A stretch of 64,000 nt of DNA from positions 5,370,501 to 5,434,500 of the forward strand of contig NZ_CP150919.1 of the NCBI RefSeq assembly GCF_039909015.1. Reading direction: 5' to 3'. The DNA is from Pseudomonas grandcourensis. Its GTDB lineage: Bacteria; Pseudomonadota; Gammaproteobacteria; Pseudomonadales; Pseudomonadaceae. The position numbers were made by a program, and so were the translations under genes. Shown here piece after piece: positions 42,774 through 51,682 of this stretch (the stretch's first letter is position 1; the number at the start of each line of letters is the position of its first letter). Below the pieces are notes generated by a model, which was not told the origin of the DNA, searched no databases, and was given only the letters and a program-made list of their open reading frames with translations.

Positions 42774-42904
42774 TCGCGTCTCCATTCGCCGCATACGGAT
42801 TGGGTTGAAGTCGTGGCGACTCAGGGGCTGTTTTCTTTCATCAAGGTAGCCCAGTTGGCGACTTTGAAACAAATTCAGCGTGCAAGTTCAGGCTGACACA
42901 AAAA

Positions 42905-42924
42905 CGGCCATCTGAAGATGGCCG
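42905..42924 (-). terminator. orphan terminator upstream of the YihY gene
   Basis: CGGCCATC-TTCA-GATGGCCG on the minus strand followed by five T. It lies about 130 bases before the YihY start on the same strand, with no gene ending there. It could end a short leader or a small RNA started between 42925 and 43126. Confidence 0.6.
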
Positions 42925-43126
42925 CGTCTTCTTTTCATTAAAGACATTTCAATGCAGGAAAGTCGTTACACAAGGTTGACCGGGGGCTTTTACAGGGAGT
43001 TTCATTTATTTCACCACGACATTTCATCGTTCAGTGCAGGTTGCGCTTTATGTTTGCGGGCCAACCCCTGAGAATGCGCATCACATTCAGGCCTTGGCGC
43101 TGAAGATCCAATCCCGTAGGAACGTT

Positions 43127-43504
43127 ATGAAACTCGATAAAAAGCAGGCCATTGCCCGCAGAAACCAGGAACTCGGCGGTGCTGTGCTTGGCGTCAACAA
43201 CTGCCACTTCGCCGAACTGAACCGTAACCGCAACATCTGGTGGTTCGACCTCCCGGTGACGCGCCTTGCAATCGGTCAGTACGAGTGGATTCACCTGCTG
43301 ATGCACACGCCGGACACCGACGAGTTGCTGCACCTGAAAGTGCCGACCGTGTTCCTGCGCGAGAAGCTCGAAGGCCTGGTGGTGCGCAATGAAGGCAAGC
43401 GCAAGGCGGCATTGAGCCTGGAACTGAGCGCCGACAAGGACTCCTTCCTGCAGGACATGCGCCCGGCGGGCACCAACGTCAACTTCGCGCCGTTTCGCTT
43501 GTAG
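43127..43504 (+). CDS. conserved hypothetical protein, 125 residues
   Basis: Function not recognised. A soluble protein starting MKLDKKQAIARRNQELGGAV, with WWFDLPVTRLAIGQYEWIHL and the ending MRPAGTNVNFAPFRL; no membrane helix or signal peptide. ATG 43127 follows GTAGGAACGTT. A REPIN overlaps its stop region. Confidence 0.75.
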   Translation: MKLDKKQAIARRNQELGGAVLGVNNCHFAELNRNRNIWWFDLPVTRLAIGQYEWIHLLMHTPDTDELLHLKVPTVFLREKLEGLVVRNEGKRKAALSLELSADKDSFLQDMRPAGTNVNFAPFRL

Positions 43505-43611
43505 GAGCGAGCTTGCTCCGGGCGGCGTTCCGACGATGGATTCAAGAGCGCTGCGTTTAACCAGTAAACACGCGTAATCGTTAACGAGCATCGCGAGCAA
43601 GCTCGCTCCTA
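43502..43611. repeat. REPIN
   Basis: TAGGAGCGAGCTTGCTC at 43502-43518 and its inverse at 43595-43611, an inverted pair of REP elements, here of the variant TAGGAGC rather than GTGGGAGC. It starts inside the stop codon of the gene at 43127. Confidence 0.85.
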
Positions 43612-43618
43612 CAGATAC

Positions 43619-43646
43619 AAAAAGCCCCGCATCTGCGGGGTTTTTT
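43619..43646. terminator. terminator of fadD1
   Basis: AAAAAGCCCCGCA / TGCGGGGTTTTTT stem with U-runs on both sides, six bases after the fadD1 stop and behind the converging gene at 43127. Confidence 0.9.
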
Positions 43647-43651
43647 GTTGA

Positions 43652-45352
43652 TTACGCGGTGGCTTTCTTCGCGTTGATCTTCTTCAGTTCTTCATCGCGC
43701 AATTCACGACGCAGGATCTTGCCGACGTTGGTGGTCGGCAGTGCATCGCGGAACTCCACGGAGCGCGGGACCTTGTAGCCGGTGACGTTGGCGCGCATGT
43801 GCTCCATCACCTGTTCCTTGGTCAGGGTCACGCCCGGCTTGGCAACGATGAAAATCTTGATCGCCTCGCCCGACTTCTCGTCCGGTACACCGATGGCCGC
43901 GCATTGCAGCACGCCCGGCAAGGTGGCCAGCACGTCTTCGAGTTCGTTCGGATACACGTTGAAACCGGATACCAGGATCATGTCTTTCTTGCGATCGACA
44001 ATGCGCATGTAGCCATCGGGCTGGATCAGTGCGATGTCACCGGTCTTCAACCAGCCTTCGCTGTCGAGGATTTCATCGGTGGCTTCCTGACGCTGCCAGT
44101 AGCCTTTCATGACCTGCGGACCTTTCACGCACAGTTCGCCGATTTCACCCATCGGCTGCTCGACGCCGGCATCGTTGATGACTTTGCACAGGGTCGACGG
44201 CACCGGAATGCCGATGGTGCCGATCTGGATGTTCTGGATTGGGTTGACCGTGGCCACCGGGCTGGTTTCGGTCATGCCGTAGCCTTCGCAGATGGCGCAA
44301 CCGGTCACCGCTTTCCAGCGTTCGGCCGCAGCCAGTTGCAGGGCCATGCCGCCCGACAAGGTGACTTTCAGCGCGGAGAAATCCAGCTTGCGGAAGCCTT
44401 CGTTGTTGCACAGGGCCACGAACAACGTGTTCAGGCCGACGAAGCCGCTGAACTTCCACTTCGACAGTTCCTTGACCATCGCCGGCAGGTCGCGCGGGTT
44501 GCTGATCAGGATGTTGTGGTTGCCGATCAGCATCATCGCCATGCAGTGAAAGGTGAACGCATAGATGTGGTACAGCGGCAGCGGCGTGATCAGGATCTCG
44601 CAACCTTCATTGAGGTTGGAACCCATCAGCGCCTTGCACTGCAGCATGTTCGCCACCAGGTTGCGGTGGGTCAGCATCGCGCCCTTGGCCACGCCGGTGG
44701 TGCCGCCGGTGTATTGCAACACCGCGACATCGCCACTGGCCGGGTTGGCTTCGGCCACTGGCTGGCCCAGGCCTTTGCTCAGCACGTCGTTGAACTTGAC
44801 GGCCTTGGGCAAGTGATAGGCCGGCACCATCTTCTTCACGTACTTGATGACGCTGTTGATCAGCAGACGCTTGAGCGGCGGCAGCAGGTCGGCGACTTCG
44901 GTGACGATCACGTGCTTGATGCCGGTCTTCGGCACCACGATTTCCGCCAGGTGCGCCATGTTGGCCAGGCAGACAAGGGCCTTGGCACCGGAGTCGTTGA
45001 ATTGATGTTCCATTTCCCGCGCGGTGTAGAGCGGGTTGGTGTTGACCACGATCAGCCCGGCGCGGATTGCACCGAAGACGGCTACCGGGTACTGCAACAC
45101 GTTGGGCAGTTGCACGGCGATTCGATCGCCAGGCTGCAAGTCGGTATGCTGTTGCAGATAAGCGGCAAACGCACCGGACAATTCGTACAGTTCACCGTAG
45201 GTGAGTGTCTTGCCCAGGTTGCTGAATGCCGGCTTGTTGGCGAAGCGTTGGCAGGATTGCTTCAACACTGCCTGAATATTCGGATACTCGTCTGGATTGA
45301 TGTCGGCAGCAATCCCAGCTGGGTACTTATCCTTCCAAAAGTCTTCGATCAT
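43652..45352 (-). CDS. fadD1: long-chain acyl-CoA synthetase FadD1
   Basis: A 566-residue AMP-forming synthetase that activates long-chain fatty acids for beta-oxidation, at the inner membrane. The AMP-binding P-loop is LQYTGGTTGVAKGAML; CEGYGMTETSPV, the adenine motif; GWLKTGDIALIQPDGYMRIVDRKKDMILVSGFNVYP, the hinge and fatty-acyl signature; and the catalytic Lys near the end in TTNVGKILRRELR. The order with fadD2, hydrolase and phaJ matches P. aeruginosa PA3299-PA3303. GAGGAG precedes ATG 45352. Confidence 0.93.
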   Translation of the reverse strand: MIEDFWKDKYPAGIAADINPDEYPNIQAVLKQSCQRFANKPAFSNLGKTLTYGELYELSGAFAAYLQQHTDLQPGDRIAVQLPNVLQYPVAVFGAIRAGLIVVNTNPLYTAREMEHQFNDSGAKALVCLANMAHLAEIVVPKTGIKHVIVTEVADLLPPLKRLLINSVIKYVKKMVPAYHLPKAVKFNDVLSKGLGQPVAEANPASGDVAVLQYTGGTTGVAKGAMLTHRNLVANMLQCKALMGSNLNEGCEILITPLPLYHIYAFTFHCMAMMLIGNHNILISNPRDLPAMVKELSKWKFSGFVGLNTLFVALCNNEGFRKLDFSALKVTLSGGMALQLAAAERWKAVTGCAICEGYGMTETSPVATVNPIQNIQIGTIGIPVPSTLCKVINDAGVEQPMGEIGELCVKGPQVMKGYWQRQEATDEILDSEGWLKTGDIALIQPDGYMRIVDRKKDMILVSGFNVYPNELEDVLATLPGVLQCAAIGVPDEKSGEAIKIFIVAKPGVTLTKEQVMEHMRANVTGYKVPRSVEFRDALPTTNVGKILRRELRDEELKKINAKKATA

Positions 45353-45737
45353 GGAAGCCCACTCCTCAGCAACGCGAATTCAGCACCGCATTTGATGCGA
45401 TTATTATTGGTGTTTGGTCATTGGTGAATCTGGCTGATAGTAGGCCGAGAAGTCACAAAGCGCGCCGAGAGTAGCAGCTTTGCCAAGGGTCGACTAGAGC
45501 CAAAAGCGGCCTCTACGGTCACATTTGTGACTCAAGACCTTCAGGCAGTCATTTTAGAGCAAAAAACCTATAAAGCCCTGTAGCCCGTGAAAACCGGGGC
45601 TTTAGCGTCCGCCGAAAAGCATCGCGGGCAAGCCCGCTCCCACAATGTTCGCGTCGTTCACATCCATTCTGGACGACACTGAACCTTGTGGGAGCGTGGC
45701 TTGCCCGCGATCCGCGCAAAGCGCGGCCATTCACCGA
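45353..45737. other. intergenic region between fadD1 and fadD2
   Basis: 385 bases. It holds the fadD1 promoter (near 45353-45470), an AAAGCCC...GGGCTTT hairpin at 45572-45603 that may end fadD2 transcripts, and the REPIN at 45621-45711. I see no gene. So the two synthetase genes are probably transcribed separately. Confidence 0.6.
45621..45711. repeat. REPIN
   Basis: ATCGCGGGCAAGCCCGCTCC at 45621 and the inverse, ending TTGCCCGCGAT at 45711, with about 42 bases between. It uses the CGGGC type of REP core, unlike the CGAGC type near alaC. Confidence 0.88.
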
Positions 45738-47426
45738 TCAGGCGATATCACGCAACTCCCGCCGCAAAATCTTGCCCACCGGCGTCATCGGCAGCGACTC
45801 ACGCAGCACGATGTGCTTCGGTACTTTGTACGCCGTGAAGTTCTCCTTGCAGTAAGCCTTCAGCTCTTCAAGGCTGACCCCAGCTTCACGGGCCACCACG
45901 AACAGCTTCACCGCCTCCCCCGACCGCTCGTCGGGCACACCGATGACCGCACAGTTGGCGACGTTCGGGTGAGCCATCACCACGTCTTCGATTTCGTTCG
46001 GGTACACGTTGAAGCCAGAGACAATGATCATGTCCTTCTTGCGGTCAACGATGCGCACGAAACCGTCCGGGTCGATCACCGCAATGTCACCGGACTTGAA
46101 CCAGCCTTCGGCATCCAGCACCTCGGCCGTGGCATCGGGTTTCTGCCAGTAGCCCTTCATGATCTGCGGGCCCTTGATGCACAACTCGCCACGTTCGCCC
46201 AAAGGTTGCTCGACGCCGTCATCGCTGATGACTTTCAGCGTGGTGCCCGGCACCGGCAGGCCGACCGTGCCGATCCGCGACTGGTCGCCATAGGGGTTGG
46301 TGCAGGCCACCGGCGAAGTTTCGGTCAGGCCGTAGCCTTCGGTGATGCGGCAACCGGTCAGTTGTTCCCAACGCTCGGCGGTGGCCTTGACCAGCGCAGT
46401 GCCGCCGGAGTTGGTGAGCTTGAGGCTGGAGAAGTCCAGGGTCTTGAAGTCCGGGTGATCCATCAATGCGACGAACAGTGTGTTGAGCCCCAGCAGCGCC
46501 GAGAACCGCCAGTTCTTCAGCTCCTTGATGAAGCCGGCGATGTCCCGTGGATTGGTGATCAGCACGTTGTGGTTACCGGTCACCATCATGCACATGCAGT
46601 TCGCTGTGAAGGCATAGATGTGGTACAGCGGCAGCGGCGCGATCATTACCTCCTGCCCTTCGCGCAACAACGGCTGACCGTCGCTGGCCGACTGGCTGAG
46701 ACAGGCCCGTGCCTGTTGCATGTTCGCCACCAGGTTGCCGTGGGTCAGCATCGCGCCCTTGGCCAGGCCAGTGGTGCCGCCGGTGTATTGCAGCACGGCG
46801 ATGTCGTCGAGGCCGACCTTCAGCGGCTTGATACCCAGGCCACGACCCATGCGCAGCGCACTCTTGAAGGAAACGGCCTGGGGCAAGGAGTAGTCCGGGA
46901 CCATCTTCTTGACCTTGCTCACCACAGTGTTGACCAGCCACCCCTTGGCGGTGGGCATCAGGTCGCCCATCTTCGCTTCGATCAGGTACTGGATATCGGT
47001 GTCGGGCAGCACTTCCTGGACTTTCTGGCCGAACATGTTCAGGTACACCAGCGCCCGGGCACCGGAGTCCTTGAACTGGTGGCGCATTTCCCGCGCGGTG
47101 TACAGCGGGTTGGTGTTGACCACGATCAATCCGGCGCGCAAGGCACCGAACACGGCAATCGGGTAATGCAGGACGTTGGGCATCTGCACCGCGATGCGGT
47201 CACCCGGCACCAGGTCGGTGTGGGCTTGCAGGTAGCCGGCGAAGGCAGCGCTCTGGCGTTCCAGTTCGGCGTAAGTCAGGGTCACGCCCATGTTGCTGAA
47301 CGCAGGGCGGTCAGCAAACTTCTTGCAGGAACGCTCGAACACCTCGATTACCGACTTGTAGGCTCCCAGATCGATGTCCAGGGGTACGCCGGCCGGGCGT
47401 TTGTCATTCCAGAAATCAGGTTGCAT
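45738..47426 (-). CDS. fadD2: long-chain acyl-CoA synthetase FadD2
   Basis: A 562-residue paralogue of the neighbouring FadD1, with the same motifs: LQYTGGTTGLAKGAML, TEGYGLTETSPV, GWFKSGDIAVIDPDGFVRIV, and MTPVGKILRREL. Tandem copies probably differ in chain-length choice; in P. aeruginosa FadD2 is tuned to shorter chains. AGAGGACAAGAACA precedes ATG 47426; the AAGAACAA stretch (47426-47433) fits an Hfq/Crc motif over the start. It diverges from the hydrolase gene at 47672. Confidence 0.92.
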   Translation of the reverse strand: MQPDFWNDKRPAGVPLDIDLGAYKSVIEVFERSCKKFADRPAFSNMGVTLTYAELERQSAAFAGYLQAHTDLVPGDRIAVQMPNVLHYPIAVFGALRAGLIVVNTNPLYTAREMRHQFKDSGARALVYLNMFGQKVQEVLPDTDIQYLIEAKMGDLMPTAKGWLVNTVVSKVKKMVPDYSLPQAVSFKSALRMGRGLGIKPLKVGLDDIAVLQYTGGTTGLAKGAMLTHGNLVANMQQARACLSQSASDGQPLLREGQEVMIAPLPLYHIYAFTANCMCMMVTGNHNVLITNPRDIAGFIKELKNWRFSALLGLNTLFVALMDHPDFKTLDFSSLKLTNSGGTALVKATAERWEQLTGCRITEGYGLTETSPVACTNPYGDQSRIGTVGLPVPGTTLKVISDDGVEQPLGERGELCIKGPQIMKGYWQKPDATAEVLDAEGWFKSGDIAVIDPDGFVRIVDRKKDMIIVSGFNVYPNEIEDVVMAHPNVANCAVIGVPDERSGEAVKLFVVAREAGVSLEELKAYCKENFTAYKVPKHIVLRESLPMTPVGKILRRELRDIA

Positions 47427-47671
47427 TGTTCTTGTCCTCTTTACCTGAATCTATCCGGGGCCACTTTTCTGTCACTTTTCAAAAAAAATGCAAAAAGCGG
47501 AGCTTCACGGACACTAGCAGTTATGACGTAGCAGGCAAATATGCCCACGGCCGTCATTGACCGTATGAATCTACTCGCCGTGGCGTAGGCTGATCAGACG
47601 CCCAGCCAAGGATGCGCTATAAACTGCAACGAGCTGTTTCCAACCAGGCAGCCTCATGCAAAGGAACCGCC

Positions 47672-48616
47672 ATGATCCATGACACTTTCTGGCTGACCAC
47701 GAGCGACCACAGCCGCCTCTTCGTCAACCAGTGGCTCCCCGACGGCAGCCTCAAGGCAATGATTCTGCTGGCCCACGGCATGGCCGAACACAGCGGCCGC
47801 TATGGCCCCCTGGCGGAAAAACTCTGTGAACAGGGCTATGGCGTATGCGCGCCGGACCTGCGTGGACATGGCAAAACCGCCGAAAACGGGACACTCGGGC
47901 ATTTCGCCGATGACGATGGCTGGTGCAAGGTCGTGAGCGACCTGGCCAGCCTCAACCAGCACATCGGCCAGCAGCACCCTGGCGTCCCGATCGTGCTGCT
48001 CGGTCACAGCATGGGCAGTTACATCGCCCAGGCCTATCTGCTGCACCACAGTGCCAGCCTGCACGGGGCCATCCTCAGCGGCTCGAACTTCCAGCCTGTG
48101 GCGCTTTATCGCGCAGCCCGGCAAATCGCCCGTCTCGAACGCCTGCGCCAGGGCGGCAAAGGACGCAGCGCTTTGATCGAATGGCTGTCGTTCGGCTCGT
48201 TCAACAACAAATTCAAACCGGCACGCACGCCGTTTGACTGGCTCAGCCGTGATCCGGAGCAGGTCGATCTGTACGTCAACGACCCGCTCTGCGGTTTCCG
48301 TTGCACCAATCAACTGTGGATCGATTTGCTCGGCGGCTTGCAGCAAATCAGCAAAGCGTCCAATCTCGCCCAGATCGACCCGGGCCTGCCGCTGCTGGTG
48401 ATTGGCGGCGAATGTGATCCGGTGAGCGAAGGCAAGCGTCTCAAGGATCTGGCCGACGCGCTGCGAGCGGCCGGCAGCCGACACCTGCAACTGACCGTTT
48501 ACCCGCAGGCGAGGCACGAACTGTTCAATGAGAGCAACCGCGATGAAATCATCGCCGATGTGCTGAACTGGATCGCACAGGCCTTGAGCGCTCCTCGGCC
48601 GCACCGGTCCGAATAG
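47672..48616 (+). CDS. alpha/beta hydrolase, lysophospholipase/monoacylglycerol lipase type
   Basis: A 314-residue serine hydrolase with no signal peptide. The nucleophile elbow is VLLGHSMGSYIAQAY, preceded by HGMAEHSGRYGPLAEKL and YGVCAPDLRGHGKTAENG, the marks of Hydrolase_4 lysophospholipases and monoacylglycerol lipases; ...GGECDPVSEG holds the acid and ARHELFNE the catalytic His. It probably releases fatty acids for the adjoining synthetases. AAAGGA precedes ATG 47672. It corresponds to PA3301 by position. Confidence 0.9.
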   Translation: MIHDTFWLTTSDHSRLFVNQWLPDGSLKAMILLAHGMAEHSGRYGPLAEKLCEQGYGVCAPDLRGHGKTAENGTLGHFADDDGWCKVVSDLASLNQHIGQQHPGVPIVLLGHSMGSYIAQAYLLHHSASLHGAILSGSNFQPVALYRAARQIARLERLRQGGKGRSALIEWLSFGSFNNKFKPARTPFDWLSRDPEQVDLYVNDPLCGFRCTNQLWIDLLGGLQQISKASNLAQIDPGLPLLVIGGECDPVSEGKRLKDLADALRAAGSRHLQLTVYPQARHELFNESNRDEIIADVLNWIAQALSAPRPHRSE

Positions 48617-48658
48617 TTTTTTTGTGAATTTTTTAATTCGTCACAGGAATTGAGACAG

Positions 48659-49129
48659 ATGACCCAGGTTACCAACACCCCTTACGAAGCCCTCGAAGTC
48701 GGCCAGACCGCCAGTTTCAGCAAGACGGTCGAAGAGCGCGACATCCAGTTGTTCGCTGCGATGTCCGGCGACCACAACCCGGTACACCTGGATGCCGAAT
48801 ACGCCGCCAGCACCATGTTCAAGGAGCGCATCGCCCACGGCATGTTCAGCGGCGCGTTGATCAGCGCAGCGGTCGCCTGCGAATTGCCTGGCCCGGGGAC
48901 CATCTACATCGGCCAGCAAATGAGCTTTCAGAAACCGGTGAAGATCGGCGACACCCTGACCGTGCGCCTGGAAATCCTCGAAAAACTGCCGAAGTTTCGC
49001 GTACGCATCGCCACTCGCGTGTTCAACCAGCGCGATGAACTGGTGGTGGATGGCGAGGCGGAGATCCTCGCGCCACGCAAGCAGCAAAGCGTGACCTTGA
49101 CCACGCTGCCAGCGATCAGCATCGGCTAA
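48659..49129 (+). CDS. phaJ: MaoC-like (R)-specific enoyl-CoA hydratase
   Basis: A 156-residue hot-dog-fold hydratase that makes (R)-3-hydroxyacyl-CoA from enoyl-CoA, linking beta-oxidation to polyhydroxyalkanoate synthesis. The catalytic loop is FAAMSGDHNPVHLDAEYA with Asp and His, and the hot-dog helix ends in RIAHGMFSGALISA. Position next to fadD2 matches PhaJ1 (PA3302). ATG 48659 is ten bases after AGGA; a TTG at 48650 is in frame. Confidence 0.88.
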   Translation: MTQVTNTPYEALEVGQTASFSKTVEERDIQLFAAMSGDHNPVHLDAEYAASTMFKERIAHGMFSGALISAAVACELPGPGTIYIGQQMSFQKPVKIGDTLTVRLEILEKLPKFRVRIATRVFNQRDELVVDGEAEILAPRKQQSVTLTTLPAISIG

Positions 49130-49133
49130 CCCT

Positions 49134-49173
49134 CTGTGACGAGGGGGCATTCCGACAAGCCCCCTCGCCACAG
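49134..49173. terminator. terminator-like hairpin after phaJ
   Basis: CTGTGACGAGGGGGC pairs with GCCCCCTCGCCACAG with one mismatch, five bases after the phaJ stop. There is no long U-run. Confidence 0.6.
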
Positions 49174-49321
49174 TCCCCGTAGCACCTCAAATACTGCAGT
49201 CTCTTGCAATTCCTTTTCGCATAAAAAACGCCAGGCTAGCTGGCATTATTCATGTCGGTCATTTGGCCTGCATGCAGAAGGCCTGTATTTTCCAGACTGA
49301 CCGAATCAAGACGACCGATTG

Positions 49322-49558
49322 ATGAACCCTGAAAAGCTCGAACTGCTGATCACCCGCGAAATGCCCTTCGGCAAGTACAAGGGCCGAATCATTGCCGACC
49401 TGCCCGGCCCTTACCTGAACTGGTTCGCCCGGGAGGGCTTCCCTCACGGCGAGTTGGGCGGCCTGCTGGCCCTGATGCAGGAGATCGACCACAACGGATT
49501 GTCGGACTTGCTCGAACCGCTGCGCGCCAAACACGGCAAACCGGCCCCGCGCCACTGA
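49322..49558 (+). CDS. DUF3820 family small protein
   Basis: A 78-residue protein with the DUF3820 signature REMPFGKYKGRIIADLPGPYLNWFAREGFP; related proteins are annotated as putative quorum-sensing-regulated virulence factors, with no biochemical proof. It lies in the same relative place as PA3303. ATG 49322 has no clear ribosome site. The class V aminotransferase gene follows 19 bases later on the same strand. Confidence 0.85.
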   Translation: MNPEKLELLITREMPFGKYKGRIIADLPGPYLNWFAREGFPHGELGGLLALMQEIDHNGLSDLLEPLRAKHGKPAPRH

Positions 49559-49577
49559 ATCACCTGACGAGTACCCC

Positions 49578-50759
49578 ATGCCCGACAACACCCGCCGCGC
49601 CCGTGATGAAGCCTTCTGGCAAACCTTTGCCGACCGCTACGATGTCGAACCCGGCCCGCTCAACCTGGAGAACGGTTACTTCGGACGCATGTCGCGCACG
49701 GTGGTCGAGGAATACCAGCGCAACATCGAGCTGATCAACCGCAGTAACTCGGTCTATGTGCGCCAGCGTTTCGAGCAGGGCGACAGCCTGAAAATCCGCG
49801 CGCAACTGGCCAGGCTGATTGGCGTACCCGCCGACAGCATCGCCCTGACCCGCAACGCCTCGGAAGGTTTGCAGTCGCTGATCCGCAACTACAACCGGCT
49901 GCAGCCCGGCGATCAGGTACTGATTTGCGATCTGGAATACGACACGGTCAAAGGCGCCATGCGCTGGCTCGCGCGTAATCGTGGTGTCGAAGTGATCGAG
50001 ATCGATCACGCACACCCGGCAACCTTCGACAGCCTGCTCAATACCTATCGGGAAGCCTTCGCCCGGTATCCGCGGCTGAAGCTGATGGCCCTGACCCACG
50101 TCACCCATCGCACGGGCCTGGTGATGCCGGTGCAGGCGATTGCAGCGGCTGCGAAAGAGCATGGCATCGACGTCATCCTCGACAGCGCCCATGCCCTCGG
50201 TCAGCTCGAATTCGACCTGAACGATCTTGGTATCACCTTCGCCGGCTTCAATCTGCACAAGTGGATCGGCGCACCGCTGACCCTCGGTTTTATCTACATC
50301 GCCCCCGAACGCCTGGCCGACATCGATCCGGACATGGGAGAGATGCATTTTCCACCCACTGACATTCGCGCCCGCACCTCGTACAGCACCCCTAACATCC
50401 CGGCGCTGCTGACCCTGCCACTGGTACTCGAAGAACATTGGGCGATGGGGGGTGCCGCGGCCAAGGGCGCGCGGCTCAATTATCTGCGCAACCGCTGGGT
50501 CGGTGCAGCGCGGCAGTTACCGGGCGTTGAAGTCCTGACTCCGGATGACCCGCGCCTGTATTGCGGCATCACCTCGTTGCGCTTTACCCGGCATGCCGAC
50601 CAGCAAGCCATGGTCGAGCGCCTGCTCAATGAGTACAACCTGTTCACCGTGACCCGCAGTGGCGCGGCATGCGGTCCGTGCATCCGCATTACACCGGGGC
50701 TTACCACCACGGCGACCGACATGGATGTGCTGGCCAGGGCACTGACCGAACTGGGCTGA
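49578..50759 (+). CDS. class V PLP-dependent aminotransferase, isopenicillin-N-epimerase-like
   Basis: A 393-residue fold-type I PLP enzyme. ALTRNASEGLQSLIRNYNRL contacts the phosphate; VILDSAHALGQLEFDL holds the Asp and His for the ring; the Schiff-base Lys is in AGFNLHKWIGAPLTLGF. The family covers epimerases, desulfurases and lyases, so substrate is open. CACCTGACGAG precedes ATG 49578. It converges with the intradiol dioxygenase, with 2 bases between stops. Confidence 0.85.
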   Translation: MPDNTRRARDEAFWQTFADRYDVEPGPLNLENGYFGRMSRTVVEEYQRNIELINRSNSVYVRQRFEQGDSLKIRAQLARLIGVPADSIALTRNASEGLQSLIRNYNRLQPGDQVLICDLEYDTVKGAMRWLARNRGVEVIEIDHAHPATFDSLLNTYREAFARYPRLKLMALTHVTHRTGLVMPVQAIAAAAKEHGIDVILDSAHALGQLEFDLNDLGITFAGFNLHKWIGAPLTLGFIYIAPERLADIDPDMGEMHFPPTDIRARTSYSTPNIPALLTLPLVLEEHWAMGGAAAKGARLNYLRNRWVGAARQLPGVEVLTPDDPRLYCGITSLRFTRHADQQAMVERLLNEYNLFTVTRSGAACGPCIRITPGLTTTATDMDVLARALTELG

Positions 50760-50761
50760 CG

Positions 50762-51487
50762 TCAGACGGTGTACTTGTCAAAGTCCTCGGGCTTGATCTG
50801 GGTCGACACGGCGAACGTGTCGATGCCAATGGTCATCTGCCCGAAGTAGCCGTCTTCAGCCGAATCCCGCCCCAGGGTGTGCACGCTCAAGGTCGATTCT
50901 TCACCGTCCATGGTTGTATAGAAAAAGTCCTGATCGTTGGTCAGTGCCGGCACGGTTCGACCGCTGTACGCGCGGCTGCCGAGCACCGAGCGCGACGCCA
51001 CCTCAGGCAGGTAAAGCTGCCCGACCCAGGCGACATGCCGTTCTTGCAGATAGTTGTTGCCGGCCGTGATGCGCACGGCGACGTGAATGTGCAAAGCGCG
51101 GCCGGCGTAAAAACCCGGATAGATCGAGGTGAAGCGCACGATGCCCGACTTGTCGGTGAACTGCCCGCCGCGCAGGTAGGTATCGTCATCGGTGCGCGGG
51201 ACGGCGCCGATGTCTCCGGTATCGACCTCGACGTCCGGGTTGATCTTGCTCCAGCCCGAATAGGCACCGCGGGCATTGCAGTGCCAGATATCCACCAGTG
51301 CATCGGGGACCGGCTCGCCGGTCATGGCATCGACAATGGTCAGCCGCAGCACCAACGGAACGCCTTCGGCGCCTTCGCTGATGTTTCTGCGAATCAGTTT
51401 GGGGTTGCGGAAATACGGGCCGGCAATCTGTTCGGGTGACAGCAGGTAAAGCGGTGCCGGGGGTGCAACTGAGGTGGTAGCGTCCAT
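50762..51487 (-). CDS. intradiol ring-cleavage dioxygenase family protein
   Basis: A 241-residue non-haem Fe(III) dioxygenase. Family motifs: VPDALVDIWHCNARGAYSGW with one Tyr ligand, and VRFTSIYPGFYAGRALHIHV with Tyr and two His ligands. Both pairs of iron ligands appear present. It lacks the N-terminal linker domain of catechol 1,2-dioxygenases, and no other aromatic-degradation gene is near, so the substrate is unknown. GGAAGAGA precedes ATG 51487. Confidence 0.85.
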   Translation of the reverse strand: MDATTSVAPPAPLYLLSPEQIAGPYFRNPKLIRRNISEGAEGVPLVLRLTIVDAMTGEPVPDALVDIWHCNARGAYSGWSKINPDVEVDTGDIGAVPRTDDDTYLRGGQFTDKSGIVRFTSIYPGFYAGRALHIHVAVRITAGNNYLQERHVAWVGQLYLPEVASRSVLGSRAYSGRTVPALTNDQDFFYTTMDGEESTLSVHTLGRDSAEDGYFGQMTIGIDTFAVSTQIKPEDFDKYTV

Positions 51488-51618
51488 GACGTTCTCTCTT
51501 CCATAAGATGAACGCAGGCTAGCACCGGTCGATTTTCGTCATGCGGTAACTATGTATCGCAGGATGTCCCTGGTCCCACAGGTTTCGAGTCGTACCTGTT
51601 TGTTCCGGGCAAAAAAAA

Positions 51619-51643
51619 ACGGTGCACCGACCAAGCGCACCGT
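51619..51643 (-). terminator. terminator of the zwf-pgl-eda operon
   Basis: On the minus strand ACGGTGC ... GCACCGT followed by nine T, about 40 bases after the eda stop. Confidence 0.9.
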
Positions 51644-51682
51644 AAAGCCGTAGAACACACAACGAGGTGTCGGGTGAAGCGA

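Noticed and set aside
43799..45427. Long 542-residue frame opposite fadD1
   Set aside because: It is a high-GC shadow of the synthetase gene; the composition (His, Gln, Arg, Asp rich) is typical of an antisense frame and no domain is visible. The same applies to 45645-47531 opposite fadD2.
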